The notes beneath the pieces are model-generated. The model was not told where the DNA came from and searched no databases. It was given only the letters and a program-made list of their open reading frames with translations. A stretch of DNA of 64,000 nucleotides from Botryosphaeria dothidea (taxonomy: Eukaryota > Ascomycota > Dothideomycetes > Botryosphaeriales > Botryosphaeriaceae): positions 868,001-932,000 of the forward strand of contig WWBZ02000033.1 of assembly GCA_011503125.2 (NCBI GenBank), given 5' to 3'. Both the position numbers and the translations under genes were made by a program. Below, piece by piece: positions 1-8,461 of the stretch. The first letter of the stretch is position 1. Each line of letters begins with the position of its first letter.

Positions 1-2
1 TT

Positions 3-704
3 TTATGTTCCCAACTTGTCATTGCTAAGCCTCTCGGTCCTCCACCAACGAAGGTCCAGCATTATATTAGCCCGGTCGACGATAACGTATCTCTCAACCT
101 TTTACCTAAGAGCAGGGCGGATGGTGGTACTCAAGCTCGCTTCGGAAGCTCTCTTGATCGTCCACCAACAAAGATCCAGCCCCGTATGATTTTCGCCAAC
201 GACGACGAACCTCCGAACTTCTTATCCAAGAGGGCGAGTGGCGGCCACGGCATCTGGGGTTGCTTCGGCAGCTTCTGCCCACGACCGGCCCCTACGCGGC
301 CCCGAAACTATTTCACCAACGGGTATACCCAGGAGATGGCGCTGCCCGAACCGCCAGCCGACCCCGCGAGCACTCCCGTAGCCGTCAGCGCCAGCGACAG
401 CGGCTTCTACTACGACGCTTTCGATAACGAGGGCGGAGTGCGCATCCGAATCGCGCCGATCCAGCCTCCGAGCCCGCGGGTGGACTTTCGAATTGTGGCA
501 CGGGTGGTCGTCAACGACGAACCCGTGTCCGAAAACTTCCCTCGACGGGACCAGCGAACGGTTCCTCAGCTGATCGATTATCAGACAGTTGCGGTTCTGA
601 TAGACCTCCCATCCGATGTCATCGCCAATGCTAGGCAGGCCGCGCGTGCAGGTCGCACCGCCAGGATCGTTGTGGAATGGAGTCAGGAGTACGACGGACA
701 TTAA
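3..704 (+). CDS. 3' part of an unknown gene, cut by the left window edge
   Basis: One frame is open from base 3 to the stop at 702-704, so the coding region probably enters from outside the window; the first internal Met codon is at 186. The first 90 residues contain two imperfect copies of a unit of about 40 residues (each carries a P-P-T-K-V/I-Q core followed later by an L-x-K-x-R/S-A-x-G-G block). The C-terminal half is rich in charged residues and looks like a beta-strand domain ending in E-W-S-Q-E-Y-D-G-H. I do not recognise the family. The in-phase 120-bp repeat supports real coding. An upstream intron could also place the true exon start inside the window. Confidence 0.45.
   Translation, partial: LCSQLVIAKPLGPPPTKVQHYISPVDDNVSLNLLPKSRADGGTQARFGSSLDRPPTKIQPRMIFANDDEPPNFLSKRASGGHGIWGCFGSFCPRPAPTRPRNYFTNGYTQEMALPEPPADPASTPVAVSASDSGFYYDAFDNEGGVRIRIAPIQPPSPRVDFRIVARVVVNDEPVSENFPRRDQRTVPQLIDYQTVAVLIDLPSDVIANARQAARAGRTARIVVEWSQEYDGH
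31..270 (+). repeat. Diverged 120-bp tandem duplication inside the edge gene
   Basis: Bases 31-60 and 151-180 match at 25 of 30 positions, and weaker column-by-column similarity continues for about 60 bases after each block. The period is 120 bp, i.e. 40 codons, and keeps the reading frame. Confidence 0.5.
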
Positions 705-1110
705 TGCCTAGGGGTCCATGTCACGTAAGTACCGGTCTGGGAGGAGCCTCCGAACATATAATTCGGCGAGTGTGGTGCTGTTAAAAAATTATCAAATACA
801 GTGGGATCTTCCTATCTAGCATGCAACCATCCCAAACCAACGGCTATTATGCAATTCTGGTCCGAGTAGATAAAGAACATGTGTCACGTCGATACGCTTT
901 CTAGGGCAGGTCAGGCGTATGGTCGGGTAGCTTAGGTTTTTGGGGGGCTGTTTTAGTTGATGATGATGAATTCATAGACCTCCCAGCCGCCGAAGGCAGC
1001 TATGCGGCATAAGAACGGCTCCTTTTCGCCCGCTAGACCCACTTGAATTTAAGCGAGGCGGTGGACTCGGCGAGGTTTAGTTACTAATATAAACTCTGCT
1101 GCTGTAAAGG
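705..1110. other. Intergenic, nothing recognised
   Basis: About 400 bases with no convincing reading frame, tRNA or repeat. It lies between the edge gene and the alcohol dehydrogenase relic, whose 3' end points toward it. Confidence 0.4.
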
Positions 1111-1655
1111 CTATGCTGCGCAGAAACATTTGGGTGCCTCCCAGCTTTCTCCACCAACTTTTGCAACCGCTTTACCAATGGTCTTGCAGTCAGTCAGCTT
1201 TTGCAAGTACTCCGGTATGTCTTCCAACCTAATTTTAGTGACCAAAGGCTTCAGTAAGCCCTGTTTGATGTTTTACATGACTTGGTATGCCTCTTCAGCC
1301 CCGCCCATGAGGTTGCCCTGAATTTTGAGCTGGCGCTCGACCAACTCCGCAACTGAAACCGAGACTTGGCCATTGCGTGGAACTCTAAAACAAAGTTGTA
1401 CATCAGAACCCGAGGACTCAACTACAGCTGAGAACATGTACGAAAACTTACCCAACGCAGGTGATTGACCCTCCAACCCGAACGTAAGCCGGCAGATTCT
1501 CGAACGCGGCGGCGGAACCGACCGTAACGATGACCGCGTCCGCCAGACCCGCAGGCGATGCTGACCCACGCATCTCTGCACAAGCGGCTTCGATGAGCCC
1601 TCGAAAGCTCCCGAGCGGCCGGCCATTCGAGCTCGGAGCAGGAACAAAGACATCG
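1111..1655 (-). pseudogene. Relic of a zinc-type alcohol dehydrogenase (C-terminal part)
   Basis: On the minus strand a Rossmann-domain stretch reads A-D-A-V-I-V-T-V-G-S-A-A-A-F, then R-V-G-G-S-I-T-C-V-G. After a splice-like gap (GTAAGT to TTTAG, about 1405-1463) it continues with R-Q-L-K-I-Q-G-N-L-M-G and K-I-R-L-E-D-I-P-E-Y. This order is typical of the C-terminal third of fungal zinc alcohol dehydrogenases. A TAA at 1273-1275 interrupts the frame; similarity resumes directly after it and runs to a stop at 1111-1113. The N-terminal catalytic domain with the zinc ligands is not visible upstream. This is therefore a broken, truncated copy. Readthrough or sequencing error at the single stop is possible, but the missing N-terminus argues for a dead gene. 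Confidence 0.6.
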
Positions 1656-1954
1656 AGGGCTCACCCCCCTGCCCTCTAATTACAGATGCAAGGTCACCGA
1701 CTTCGTTCATTCAAGAATGGATGATGCACCCATCTCCGTCGACTGCGCACTCGCCATCGCCAGCATCACCGAACCTCAAACACATTTGGCTTCGATATGC
1801 AAGTAGCGAAAGTAGAATTTCATACTATTGTGGCTCATGAGAGCAACTTTTTCTGATATTTCTGACAGAAAAATCATACTGTTTAACCGAGTCAACCCAA
1901 TTGCTATTTGCATCTCTTGATACCGGATTGGCCCCAGCCTGAGTCGCGGGTTTT

Positions 1955-2683
1955 CATGCATCCTTCGGATATGATTCATGCACTGCGGGAATCCCCGCCG
2001 GGCGTCGATGCCGCCGCTATCAAGTATTCGTAGCGTGAGCTGGAGAAGATGGAGGATGGCAAGAATTTTCTCGAGACCGGCTTGGATTGTGCGCGTATTC
2101 ACGGAAATAAGCCGACCACCGTCGGGTTCGCCGTTGGCAGCAGCCCCGTTGAGCTTCTGGCGTGGTAGGTTTCGATTGCAATTGGGACGTGGTGCAGAGT
2201 TGATGGGTTTCCAGGATCGGAGAGAAGATGCTGGCGTGGTCGGACCCGGCTACGAGGCCTTCGTTGGACGACATCTCGAGAAACATCAGCATTTATTGGT
2301 TCTCCGGATGCTGTCCGACGAGTATCTGGTTCTACCGCAACGTATTACTGCATGCTGCTTGATGGCTGAAATAGCTTGCTAAGAAAGATGCAGTTCGTCG
2401 ACCGAAGCAGACTCTCAGAAGGCATCACTTGGAAGGGTGTTCAAGGAAAGCCTCTTGGGTTCTCTTCTTTCAAAAAAGAGACAAGTCTGCCTCAAAAGGC
2501 ATGGCTGGATGCAACTGGAGTTGTATGATAGTACAGAGAGCACGAACAGGTAACCCCAGCCCTTCCAGGTCTTCATGATAACAGTGCTGACGTAGACTCG
2601 GTTAGGGCGGCCACTTTGCTGCACTTGAGCAACCCCGGGTACTGTGGAATGATGTTGAGGATTTCATCAAGGATTCATTTTAG
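1955..2683 (+). pseudogene. Relic of an alpha/beta-hydrolase epoxide hydrolase
   Basis: Fragments of an epoxide hydrolase lie in order but in different frames. Around 2095-2160 the family block T-V-G-F-A-V-G-S-S-P-V-E-L-L-A-W is seen. Near 2225-2340 follows L-A-W-S-D-P-A-T-R-P-S-L-D-D with I-Y-W-F-S-G. Around 2430-2500 comes K-P-L-G-F-S-S-F. The end, G-G-H-F-A-A-L-E-Q-P, carries the catalytic histidine context and stops at 2681-2683. Stops (for example after I-K-Y-S near 2029 and after L-L-A-W) and frame changes separate the pieces. The N-terminal cap region with the nucleophile is not recognisable. It lies tail-away from the alcohol dehydrogenase relic. Confidence 0.6.
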
Positions 2684-3410
2684 TTGCACTAGAGTGGCGG
2701 TCGTTACTGCAAGAGCGGATTACTTGCTGCTTCATGTGGCTCGGATAGGAAACCTACAGATTCACTACATCGTGGCGTGATATCTGCATTTTATTGATCG
2801 TAGTGACAATGCGGCAGTTTTTCTACGGCCGCTTTTTCCTTGTCGATCAGGTAACCAACCCATGCAGGACTTGCAACCCGAGCCAGAGGTGTACCTTCGT
2901 TGCACATCTTTCGGTAACACAAATTGGTCGATCTGCGTGACCTTTGGGCCCCGATGAGGAGTTATGCCCCACTACCCTTCCATGTGTCGCCACATCAATC
3001 CGCATTTGGACTGCGAATACAACAGTCTGGATTTTCAGCTCAGTGCAATGACGAGATCGTAGGACATGAACGTGAGTTAGTGACGCGATTTTTCAGCGAA
3101 GGTGCACCCCAGATCACTGCAATTCCCTAACGAGGTTCGTGTTGCGATTGTGAACCAACGCCAAGGATACTATGCAGGGTCAATGGCGATATCTTCGATG
3201 AAGTGATGGACCATTGTTGAGAATACGCGGCAGCTCCTTACCATCACCAGCGCTCCGAGCTTGCTGCAAGACGTGCGGGGAAACCCCGCAGTCCATTAGG
3301 TACCATCGTAGCGCTGTTACTCAAGCTAGCACACCGGGCCGAGCCGCAGAATGATGCCATTCTCAGTAGCCCTGATCTCCAGGGACGAAGCACTCAGAAG
3401 GCCCTTAGTT
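2684..3410. other. Intergenic, no gene recognised
   Basis: Short frames on both strands (for example 2924-3130 on plus) match nothing I know and lack splice context. The right part holds the promoter of the decarboxylase gene at 3511, including a perfect palindrome listed separately. Given the relics on its left, degraded coding sequence beyond recognition is possible. Confidence 0.35.
3274..3290. promoter_or_regulatory. Perfect 17-nt palindrome with CGG-N7-CCG core
   Basis: TGCGGGG-AAA-CCCCGCA has 7-bp arms and a 3-nt centre. It contains CGG and CCG half-sites seven bases apart, the form bound by many fungal Zn2Cys6 regulators. It is about 220 bp upstream of the decarboxylase start codon. 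Confidence 0.4.
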
Positions 3411-3413
3411 ATC

Positions 3414-3420
3414 TATATAA
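3414..3420 (+). promoter_or_regulatory. TATA box of the decarboxylase gene
   Basis: TATATAA, 90 bp upstream of the ATG at 3511, in a normal position for a fungal core promoter. Confidence 0.5.
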
Positions 3421-3510
3421 CGTCCCTCATGTTTCGTAGAATATGAAATCGATAGCTTCGCACACTCCCTGAGTCTTTCATCACTCTGACTGTCTATACA
3501 CCAATCCAAA

Positions 3511-4896
3511 ATGTCCACCCGTCTTCCCACTGCCACCGATGAGGAAGTTGGCTTCCAGCCGGCTCCCGCCCGGTTGGCCCCTGGCATCTCCCTACCCGGC
3601 AAGCAACTTCGAACCGGTGGCGACTATCTATCAGTCACGCCTGATGTACCACGCGCTGATGAACCTCCAACCGGGGTCCCTAACCGATTCAATCCCATCA
3701 TCATTCTACTCACGGGTTGGCTGGCACAGGTCGCGCCAGGCGGCCTCCAACAGGCTGTCGAATCAGCCAGAAAAAAGCTCCCCGAGTTCATGGACAAAGT
3801 GCCCATTCGCAACGAGGGCGGTTTCATCAAATTCGCCAATGACCTCCTCAAGTGGGTTCCGCATGAGAATTTCGAGGGCAGGAACATCTACGAAGTCCTC
3901 GGCCTGTTTTACTTCATCCTCGACCAGCCACCTCTCATAGACCTCCAGACCAAAATCAGCCCCGATCAAATCGGCCAGGACCTGACCTGGCTCTCCTCCT
4001 GGCTCGTCGTCTACGCCCAACTCGTCGGCCTACACATGGACGCGCCAACATCCCTCACCCACGCGTCGCTGCAAAGCTTCAAGGACTCGCCCTCCTACCG
4101 CTACGGTGAAGCGCTGGTGCCCGACCGCGGCTTCCGCACCTTCAACGAGTTCTTCTCGCGCCACCTAAAGCCCGGCATGCGGCCCATCAGCGCGCCGCTC
4201 GAAGACACGGTCATCGTGTACCCGGCCGACTGCACCTACAGCAACGCGGACAGCCCCAACGCCTTCGCCGTGCAGGCGGGCGGCGTCGTCGACATCAAGG
4301 GCGTGCAGTGGTCCATCAGCGGGCTGCTGCAGGGCAGCGCTTACGCCGGCGCGTTCGACGACGGCATCTGGATGCACGCGTTCCTCAACACCTTCAACTA
4401 CCACCGGCAGCACGCGCCCGTCGCCGGCACCGTGCTCGAGGCCATCAACATCCAGGGCGCGGCGTATCTCGAGGTCGACACCAAGGGCGACTTGATCCGC
4501 CAGTTGGCGCCGCCCGAGGGCCAGGAGCCCGAGGTCGAGGACGCGCCGGGATACCAGTTCCTGCAGACGCGTGGGCTGGTGGTCATTGATAATCCCGTCG
4601 TGGGGAAAGTGGCTGTGCTGCCGATTGGCATGGCGCAGGTCTCGTCCGTCAGGCTGTCCGTCCAGGAGGGCGACATTCTCTGCAAGGGGGACGAGATCTC
4701 AACCTTCGCTTTCGGTGGCTCCGACATCATTTGCGTCTTCCAGCGCCAGGCCGGCTTGACGGTAGATGACCTCGTGCCTTCGCCGAAGGGCACGTACTCC
4801 AGGTATGGTACCACGCTAGCGCAGGCGAAGCCGAAGAGAGGACAGAATGATGGATCTGAGGATGGAGGGACTCGGAACGGAGGAGATCATGCCTGA
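3511..4896 (+). CDS. Pyruvoyl-dependent decarboxylase, phosphatidylserine decarboxylase family (PsiD-like architecture)
   Basis: An intronless 461-residue protein. The N-terminal half (about 40-220) is the helical domain found in the soluble branch of the family; the C-terminal half is the catalytic fold. Visible active-site elements are Y-P-A-D (Asp240), F-N-Y-H-R-Q-H (His298 and His301) and F-G-G-S-D (residues 401-405), where self-cleavage between Gly403 and Ser404 would create the pyruvoyl group. No membrane segment or targeting peptide is evident. Length and order resemble the soluble fungal branch that includes the tryptophan decarboxylase PsiD, so the substrate may be a small amino acid and not phosphatidylserine. 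It has its own TATA box and lacks the AGTAAGCA sites of the cluster to the right, so membership in that pathway is uncertain. Asp after the cleaved Ser is unusual; Thr or Ser is commoner. Confidence 0.8.
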   Translation: MSTRLPTATDEEVGFQPAPARLAPGISLPGKQLRTGGDYLSVTPDVPRADEPPTGVPNRFNPIIILLTGWLAQVAPGGLQQAVESARKKLPEFMDKVPIRNEGGFIKFANDLLKWVPHENFEGRNIYEVLGLFYFILDQPPLIDLQTKISPDQIGQDLTWLSSWLVVYAQLVGLHMDAPTSLTHASLQSFKDSPSYRYGEALVPDRGFRTFNEFFSRHLKPGMRPISAPLEDTVIVYPADCTYSNADSPNAFAVQAGGVVDIKGVQWSISGLLQGSAYAGAFDDGIWMHAFLNTFNYHRQHAPVAGTVLEAINIQGAAYLEVDTKGDLIRQLAPPEGQEPEVEDAPGYQFLQTRGLVVIDNPVVGKVAVLPIGMAQVSSVRLSVQEGDILCKGDEISTFAFGGSDIICVFQRQAGLTVDDLVPSPKGTYSRYGTTLAQAKPKRGQNDGSEDGGTRNGGDHA

Positions 4897-5023
4897 TATT
4901 GATAGTTCTCCTAAGGAGGCTGAGGTTGACTAGATGTATTTCGAGCAGACGTCGTAGGTAGAGATCGAAGTCACAGGTTGAAAGAACTCGAGTCTGGTTG
5001 GTTCAAAGCTACAGGGGGACAAA

Positions 5024-5542
5024 TTGATGTTGAGTCACTTTTTGACATTGCGTGGCACTATCACGGAACTCTTCCCACCCAACTGGAAAGTCTGGATTGT
5101 TTCCAAGTTCTTCTTCGGGCTTGCTATGGGCTTCATGCACGGCAAAGTGCCTCCATACGTCTCGGAACTGGCACCAGTGGCCATCCGCGGTTTCATGCTG
5201 TCTCTCTTCCAATTCTGGATTGCCTTCGGGTCCTTCCTTGGGTCCTGTGGTCTGGAGGGGACATCCAAAATCGATGGCGCCTGGTCATGGAAGGCTGCAA
5301 TCGTCTCTCAGTTTGGATTCGCCGGTCTCTGCGCCCTTTTGCTGCTGCTCTTCGTCCCCGAATCGCCGTATTCCCTCCTCGCTCGGCATAAAACGGAGGC
5401 CGCACGCTCAGCGCTCTTCCGCCTGAGAGGTACAGACTGCGCCTTCGCCGTCGAACTCGAAATGCGCACCATCTCGGGCACCCTGCAGCACGAAAGCCCT
5501 TCCTCATCACCGTCATCTCGGAGTGATTTAGTGATTGGTTGA
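5024..5542 (+). pseudogene. Fragment of an MFS sugar-porter transporter
   Basis: The frame contains Y-V-S-E-L-A-P-V-A-I-R-G, a membrane segment following it, another hydrophobic segment (A-L-L-L-L-L-F-V-P) and P-E-S-P-Y-S-L-L-A-R with A-R-S-A-L-F-R-L-R-G. These are the hallmarks of transmembrane segments 4-6 and the central loop of sugar transporters (maltose or hexose permease type). Segments 1-3 and 7-12 are absent on both sides, so this is a truncated remnant of about one quarter of a gene. It is not the drug-efflux type of MFS protein usually tied to toxin clusters. It sits between the decarboxylase and the F-box gene on the same strand. Confidence 0.7.
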
Positions 5543-5814
5543 TGGATGGTTTCGTTCACTGATCGAATAGAATTTTGTGTATCTCTTATCAAAAAAAAAT
5601 AGACCACCTGAGGTCCATCCCATGTATTGTCGCGGTTCTTGGAGTACTTGATGGCTGTCAAGGATCCCTTGACTGATTGGCATCCCTAGGTTTGGCGGAC
5701 GTGCTAAAGGTCTACGCCGCATCTCCGCATCTCAACACTCATCTTGTCCGCTTCCCCTCCACTTCGCTACACCGTCCCCCACCCGGCTTAAACCAACAAC
5801 AAGACCAGCCCATC

Positions 5815-6870
5815 ATGTCATATTCGCTCATTCCACACGATGAAGAGAGCACTGAAAAGAGACAACTCGGCAAGTGCCAGTTCGACAGGCTTACAACTCC
5901 ACATCTTAATCTCAAAGACAACATGCTCGCTGATAACGACTTGGCCCTGAAATATCCTCTTGATAATATCCTTCCATTCAAAATCCCTCAACAAGGCCTC
6001 GGGTCACTGGATGTCCTGGCCCTCGAACTCCACCACGCCATCCTCGCCCAAATTGATCTCCAAACGCTCACGGACTTTCGGAGCGTGAATCGGCGAGCCT
6101 TGCAGGTGGTGGACAACACCCCTCAGTACAAAGCAATCACTTCCCATGCTTCCAACACTCTTCGTGGCGCTATCAGCATCGGAACAGCCCGATGGATCAC
6201 CTGCGAAGCTCTCTATAATACACTCTGCACGGCCGAGTGCGAGACATGCGGCGACTTCGGCGGTTACATTTACCTTATTACCTGCAAACGCGTCTGCTTC
6301 CTCTGCCTCTCCGGGATTGAAGCCTACCTTCCGCTCTTGTACGGCCGAGCTGTGTGCAAATTTGGCATCACGCATCAGATCATCAACAAGCTACCTCATA
6401 TGCGCAGCATACCCGGCACTTACTCACCTAACGAAAAGAAGCGTGTGAAGAGGCTTCGTTTGGTTGATTTCAAATCAGCCTATCAAGCAGGTGTGAACCT
6501 TCATGGGTCAAGTGACGCCATGAAGCGATATGTAGCGGACCTTGCAATTCAAAAACTCCGAGAGTTTGAAAAGAGATCATCGCAGACGAGGGTCGCCCGT
6601 CGGCCTCCAGTTGAACAGCCTTTCGATGGCAAATCTGAAAATCCACTACGCTTCGTTGCAATTGTTCAGACGCCAGTATACGACCGCAAGACCCAGGATG
6701 TGGACATCGGCGCCTATTGTCTCGGATGCCAGGAATCATACAGGCAAAAGCCGAAGCACTGGCGACGCAGATTTACAGAGGCCTCCTTTGGCACGCATCT
6801 ACACGAATGTGGTCCTATCCGAGACGGAAGCCACCGACTTGATGAGACATCAGAAGAACAATTCCATTGA
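5815..6870 (+). CDS. F-box protein
   Basis: A 351-residue single-exon protein if the ATG at 5815 is used; the frame is open further upstream to 5677 but the extension looks like untranslated leader. Residues about 63-105 form an F-box (L-D-V-L-A-L-E-L-H-H-A-I-L followed by L-T-D-F-R-S-V-N-R-R), the module that binds Skp1 in SCF ubiquitin ligases. A cysteine-rich stretch follows at about 130-165 (C-E-T-C-G then C-K-R-V-C-F-L-C), a pattern common in fungal F-box proteins. The C-terminal region has C-L-G-C and H-L-H-E-C. No substrate-recognition repeats can be named. It lies just outside the putative cluster and its promoter has no cluster motif. Confidence 0.75.
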   Translation: MSYSLIPHDEESTEKRQLGKCQFDRLTTPHLNLKDNMLADNDLALKYPLDNILPFKIPQQGLGSLDVLALELHHAILAQIDLQTLTDFRSVNRRALQVVDNTPQYKAITSHASNTLRGAISIGTARWITCEALYNTLCTAECETCGDFGGYIYLITCKRVCFLCLSGIEAYLPLLYGRAVCKFGITHQIINKLPHMRSIPGTYSPNEKKRVKRLRLVDFKSAYQAGVNLHGSSDAMKRYVADLAIQKLREFEKRSSQTRVARRPPVEQPFDGKSENPLRFVAIVQTPVYDRKTQDVDIGAYCLGCQESYRQKPKHWRRRFTEASFGTHLHECGPIRDGSHRLDETSEEQFH

Positions 6871-7017
6871 CTTGATGCGCCTGATCCCCCCGAGTGAGAA
6901 GGCCACCTGACCCACACCAACCAACCCACCACCTCCAGCGATCCGCCCTAACAAACTCGCCACCTCAAACCCCAACCACCAATCCCCAGCCCCAGTGATC
7001 CAACCCGCCCCACGCAC

Positions 7018-7758
7018 TCAAGCAAACCACATCCGCCTCACCCCCTCCAGCCCCTCCACCCTCGCCGCCTCGAGCCTCTCCTTCTCCTCACTCCCGCCCC
7101 CCAAAAACCCACCCACCCCAAGCAGCTCCCCCGGCCGCACCGTCCTCCTCCCCCGCTTGACCACATACCGCGACACCGCCTCCGCAAACACCGTCTCCCG
7201 CTCGCCCGGCGCGACGAACCTCGTCCCCACATACACCCACTTCGCGTCGTCCCACGCCACCACCCGCGACCGCACCTCGTACGCCGCAAACGGCGCCAGC
7301 GGCCGCAAAAACGACGCCTGCACGCCGCCCAGCACGGCGGACGCGGACAGCGCGCGCAGCGCGGGCGCGAAAAGGGCCGAGAGCAGCGCGGCGCGGCTGG
7401 CGTCCATGTCGGCGAGGAAGGTGGAGTTGGACTTGTGCAGGTTGACGTCGCAGTCGAGGGGCGTGACGCGGGTGCGGGCGGAGTGGGTGTGGAAGAGATC
7501 CGGGGGCTTGGTGGTGGTGGTGCGGGGGAGGTAGAGTCGGGCGAGGGAGGGGAGGAGGCGGATCTGCTTTGGGGGTTAGTTGTGGGAGGGCGTGGGAGGG
7601 AGGGAAGGGGGGACACGTACATGGTAGGCAAGCGGGAGGGACTTGAGGTTGAGGAGAGCGAAGGCGAGGGCGGCTGTGACCCAGGCGGGGAGGGCGAAGG
7701 TGTGGGAGAGGATGGCCGAGCCGAGGAGCAACGTTGCTGGGTGCGTTGCGAGGTCCAT
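7018..7758 (-). CDS. Hotdog thioesterase of the THEM6/LcsJ-AtnL type
   Basis: Two exons, 7621-7758 and 7018-7563, joined across a 57-nt GTACGT-GCAG intron, give 227 residues. The N-terminus (about 1-45) is hydrophobic and may anchor it to a membrane. The core shows T-P-L-D-C-D-V-N-L-H-K-S-N-S-T followed by D-M-D-A-S-R, the signature of the fungal branch of the 4HBT/THEM6 family found in lipopeptide clusters (LcsJ in leucinostatin, AtnL in aspercryptin). The likely role is releasing the acyl chain made by the two synthase subunits nearby. Two AGTAAGCA sites lie 290-360 bp upstream. It is the leftmost gene of the cluster and is transcribed in the same direction as the beta subunit gene. Confidence 0.75.
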
Positions 7759-8046
7759 TGTTGGGCGGTGGTGGAGAGCGTGAGTGAAATGAATAGGATT
7801 GAAGTTGGGATAACTCGGGGAAGGTTCTGTCTAGAGGAGCACGCTTTTGTGCAGCTCAAATCATATAAAGTTTTTACAAGTAAATCTCTGGGTATTGTTT
7901 TTACTTTTCTTAGGCTGAAGTCACAAAAGATAAGTCAAAATCTGGTCAGATTCAGCCACAATTGGTGGGGTGGCACCCACAAGGAACGAGCGGAAGGATC
8001 AGTGAACATTCACGAAGGCTCCATCTAGGAATCACACGCATGAAAC

Positions 8047-8119
8047 CAGTAAGCAACCTGTGTAAGTAGGCGGCTCGTTGTTGTAAGCTCGTTGTCAGCG
8101 TAAATCTGGAGAGTAAGCA
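8047..8119 (+). promoter_or_regulatory. Two AGTAAGCA sites upstream of the thioesterase
   Basis: Exact copies at 8048-8055 (preceded by C) and 8112-8119, 290-361 bp upstream of the thioesterase start. The whole 7759-8461 interval otherwise shows no gene; it also receives the 3' end of the beta subunit gene. Confidence 0.55.
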
Positions 8120-8461
8120 AAGCTGAGCCACAATGGCCGCCTCAACGCTTTGACTCCGTACGTCCCACAACCACTGCTCTTTAGCAACCACGGACAACCG
8201 CAAAATCTCAAGCAACTATGGCAATTTTAATGTAAAGTCATCAATGGGTTCAGAAATGTTACAAAGGTTGAAATCATGATATTCATAAATATTACACGTA
8301 AAAGTCATTCCCATGGGGTCCAAAATGCAAAACACAGACCACCACACAACCGTCGAGCACAAACGCCTAGAGCCCCACACCACGCTCCAAAATAGCCACC
8401 AAAGCAAACGCTAAGAAGGAAAAACAATAGACACACGTGAACGAAGCACCACGCCCCACAA

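Noticed and set aside
5024..5542. Toxin-export MFS pump for the cluster
   Set aside because: Motifs are those of sugar porters and the copy is truncated to about three helices.
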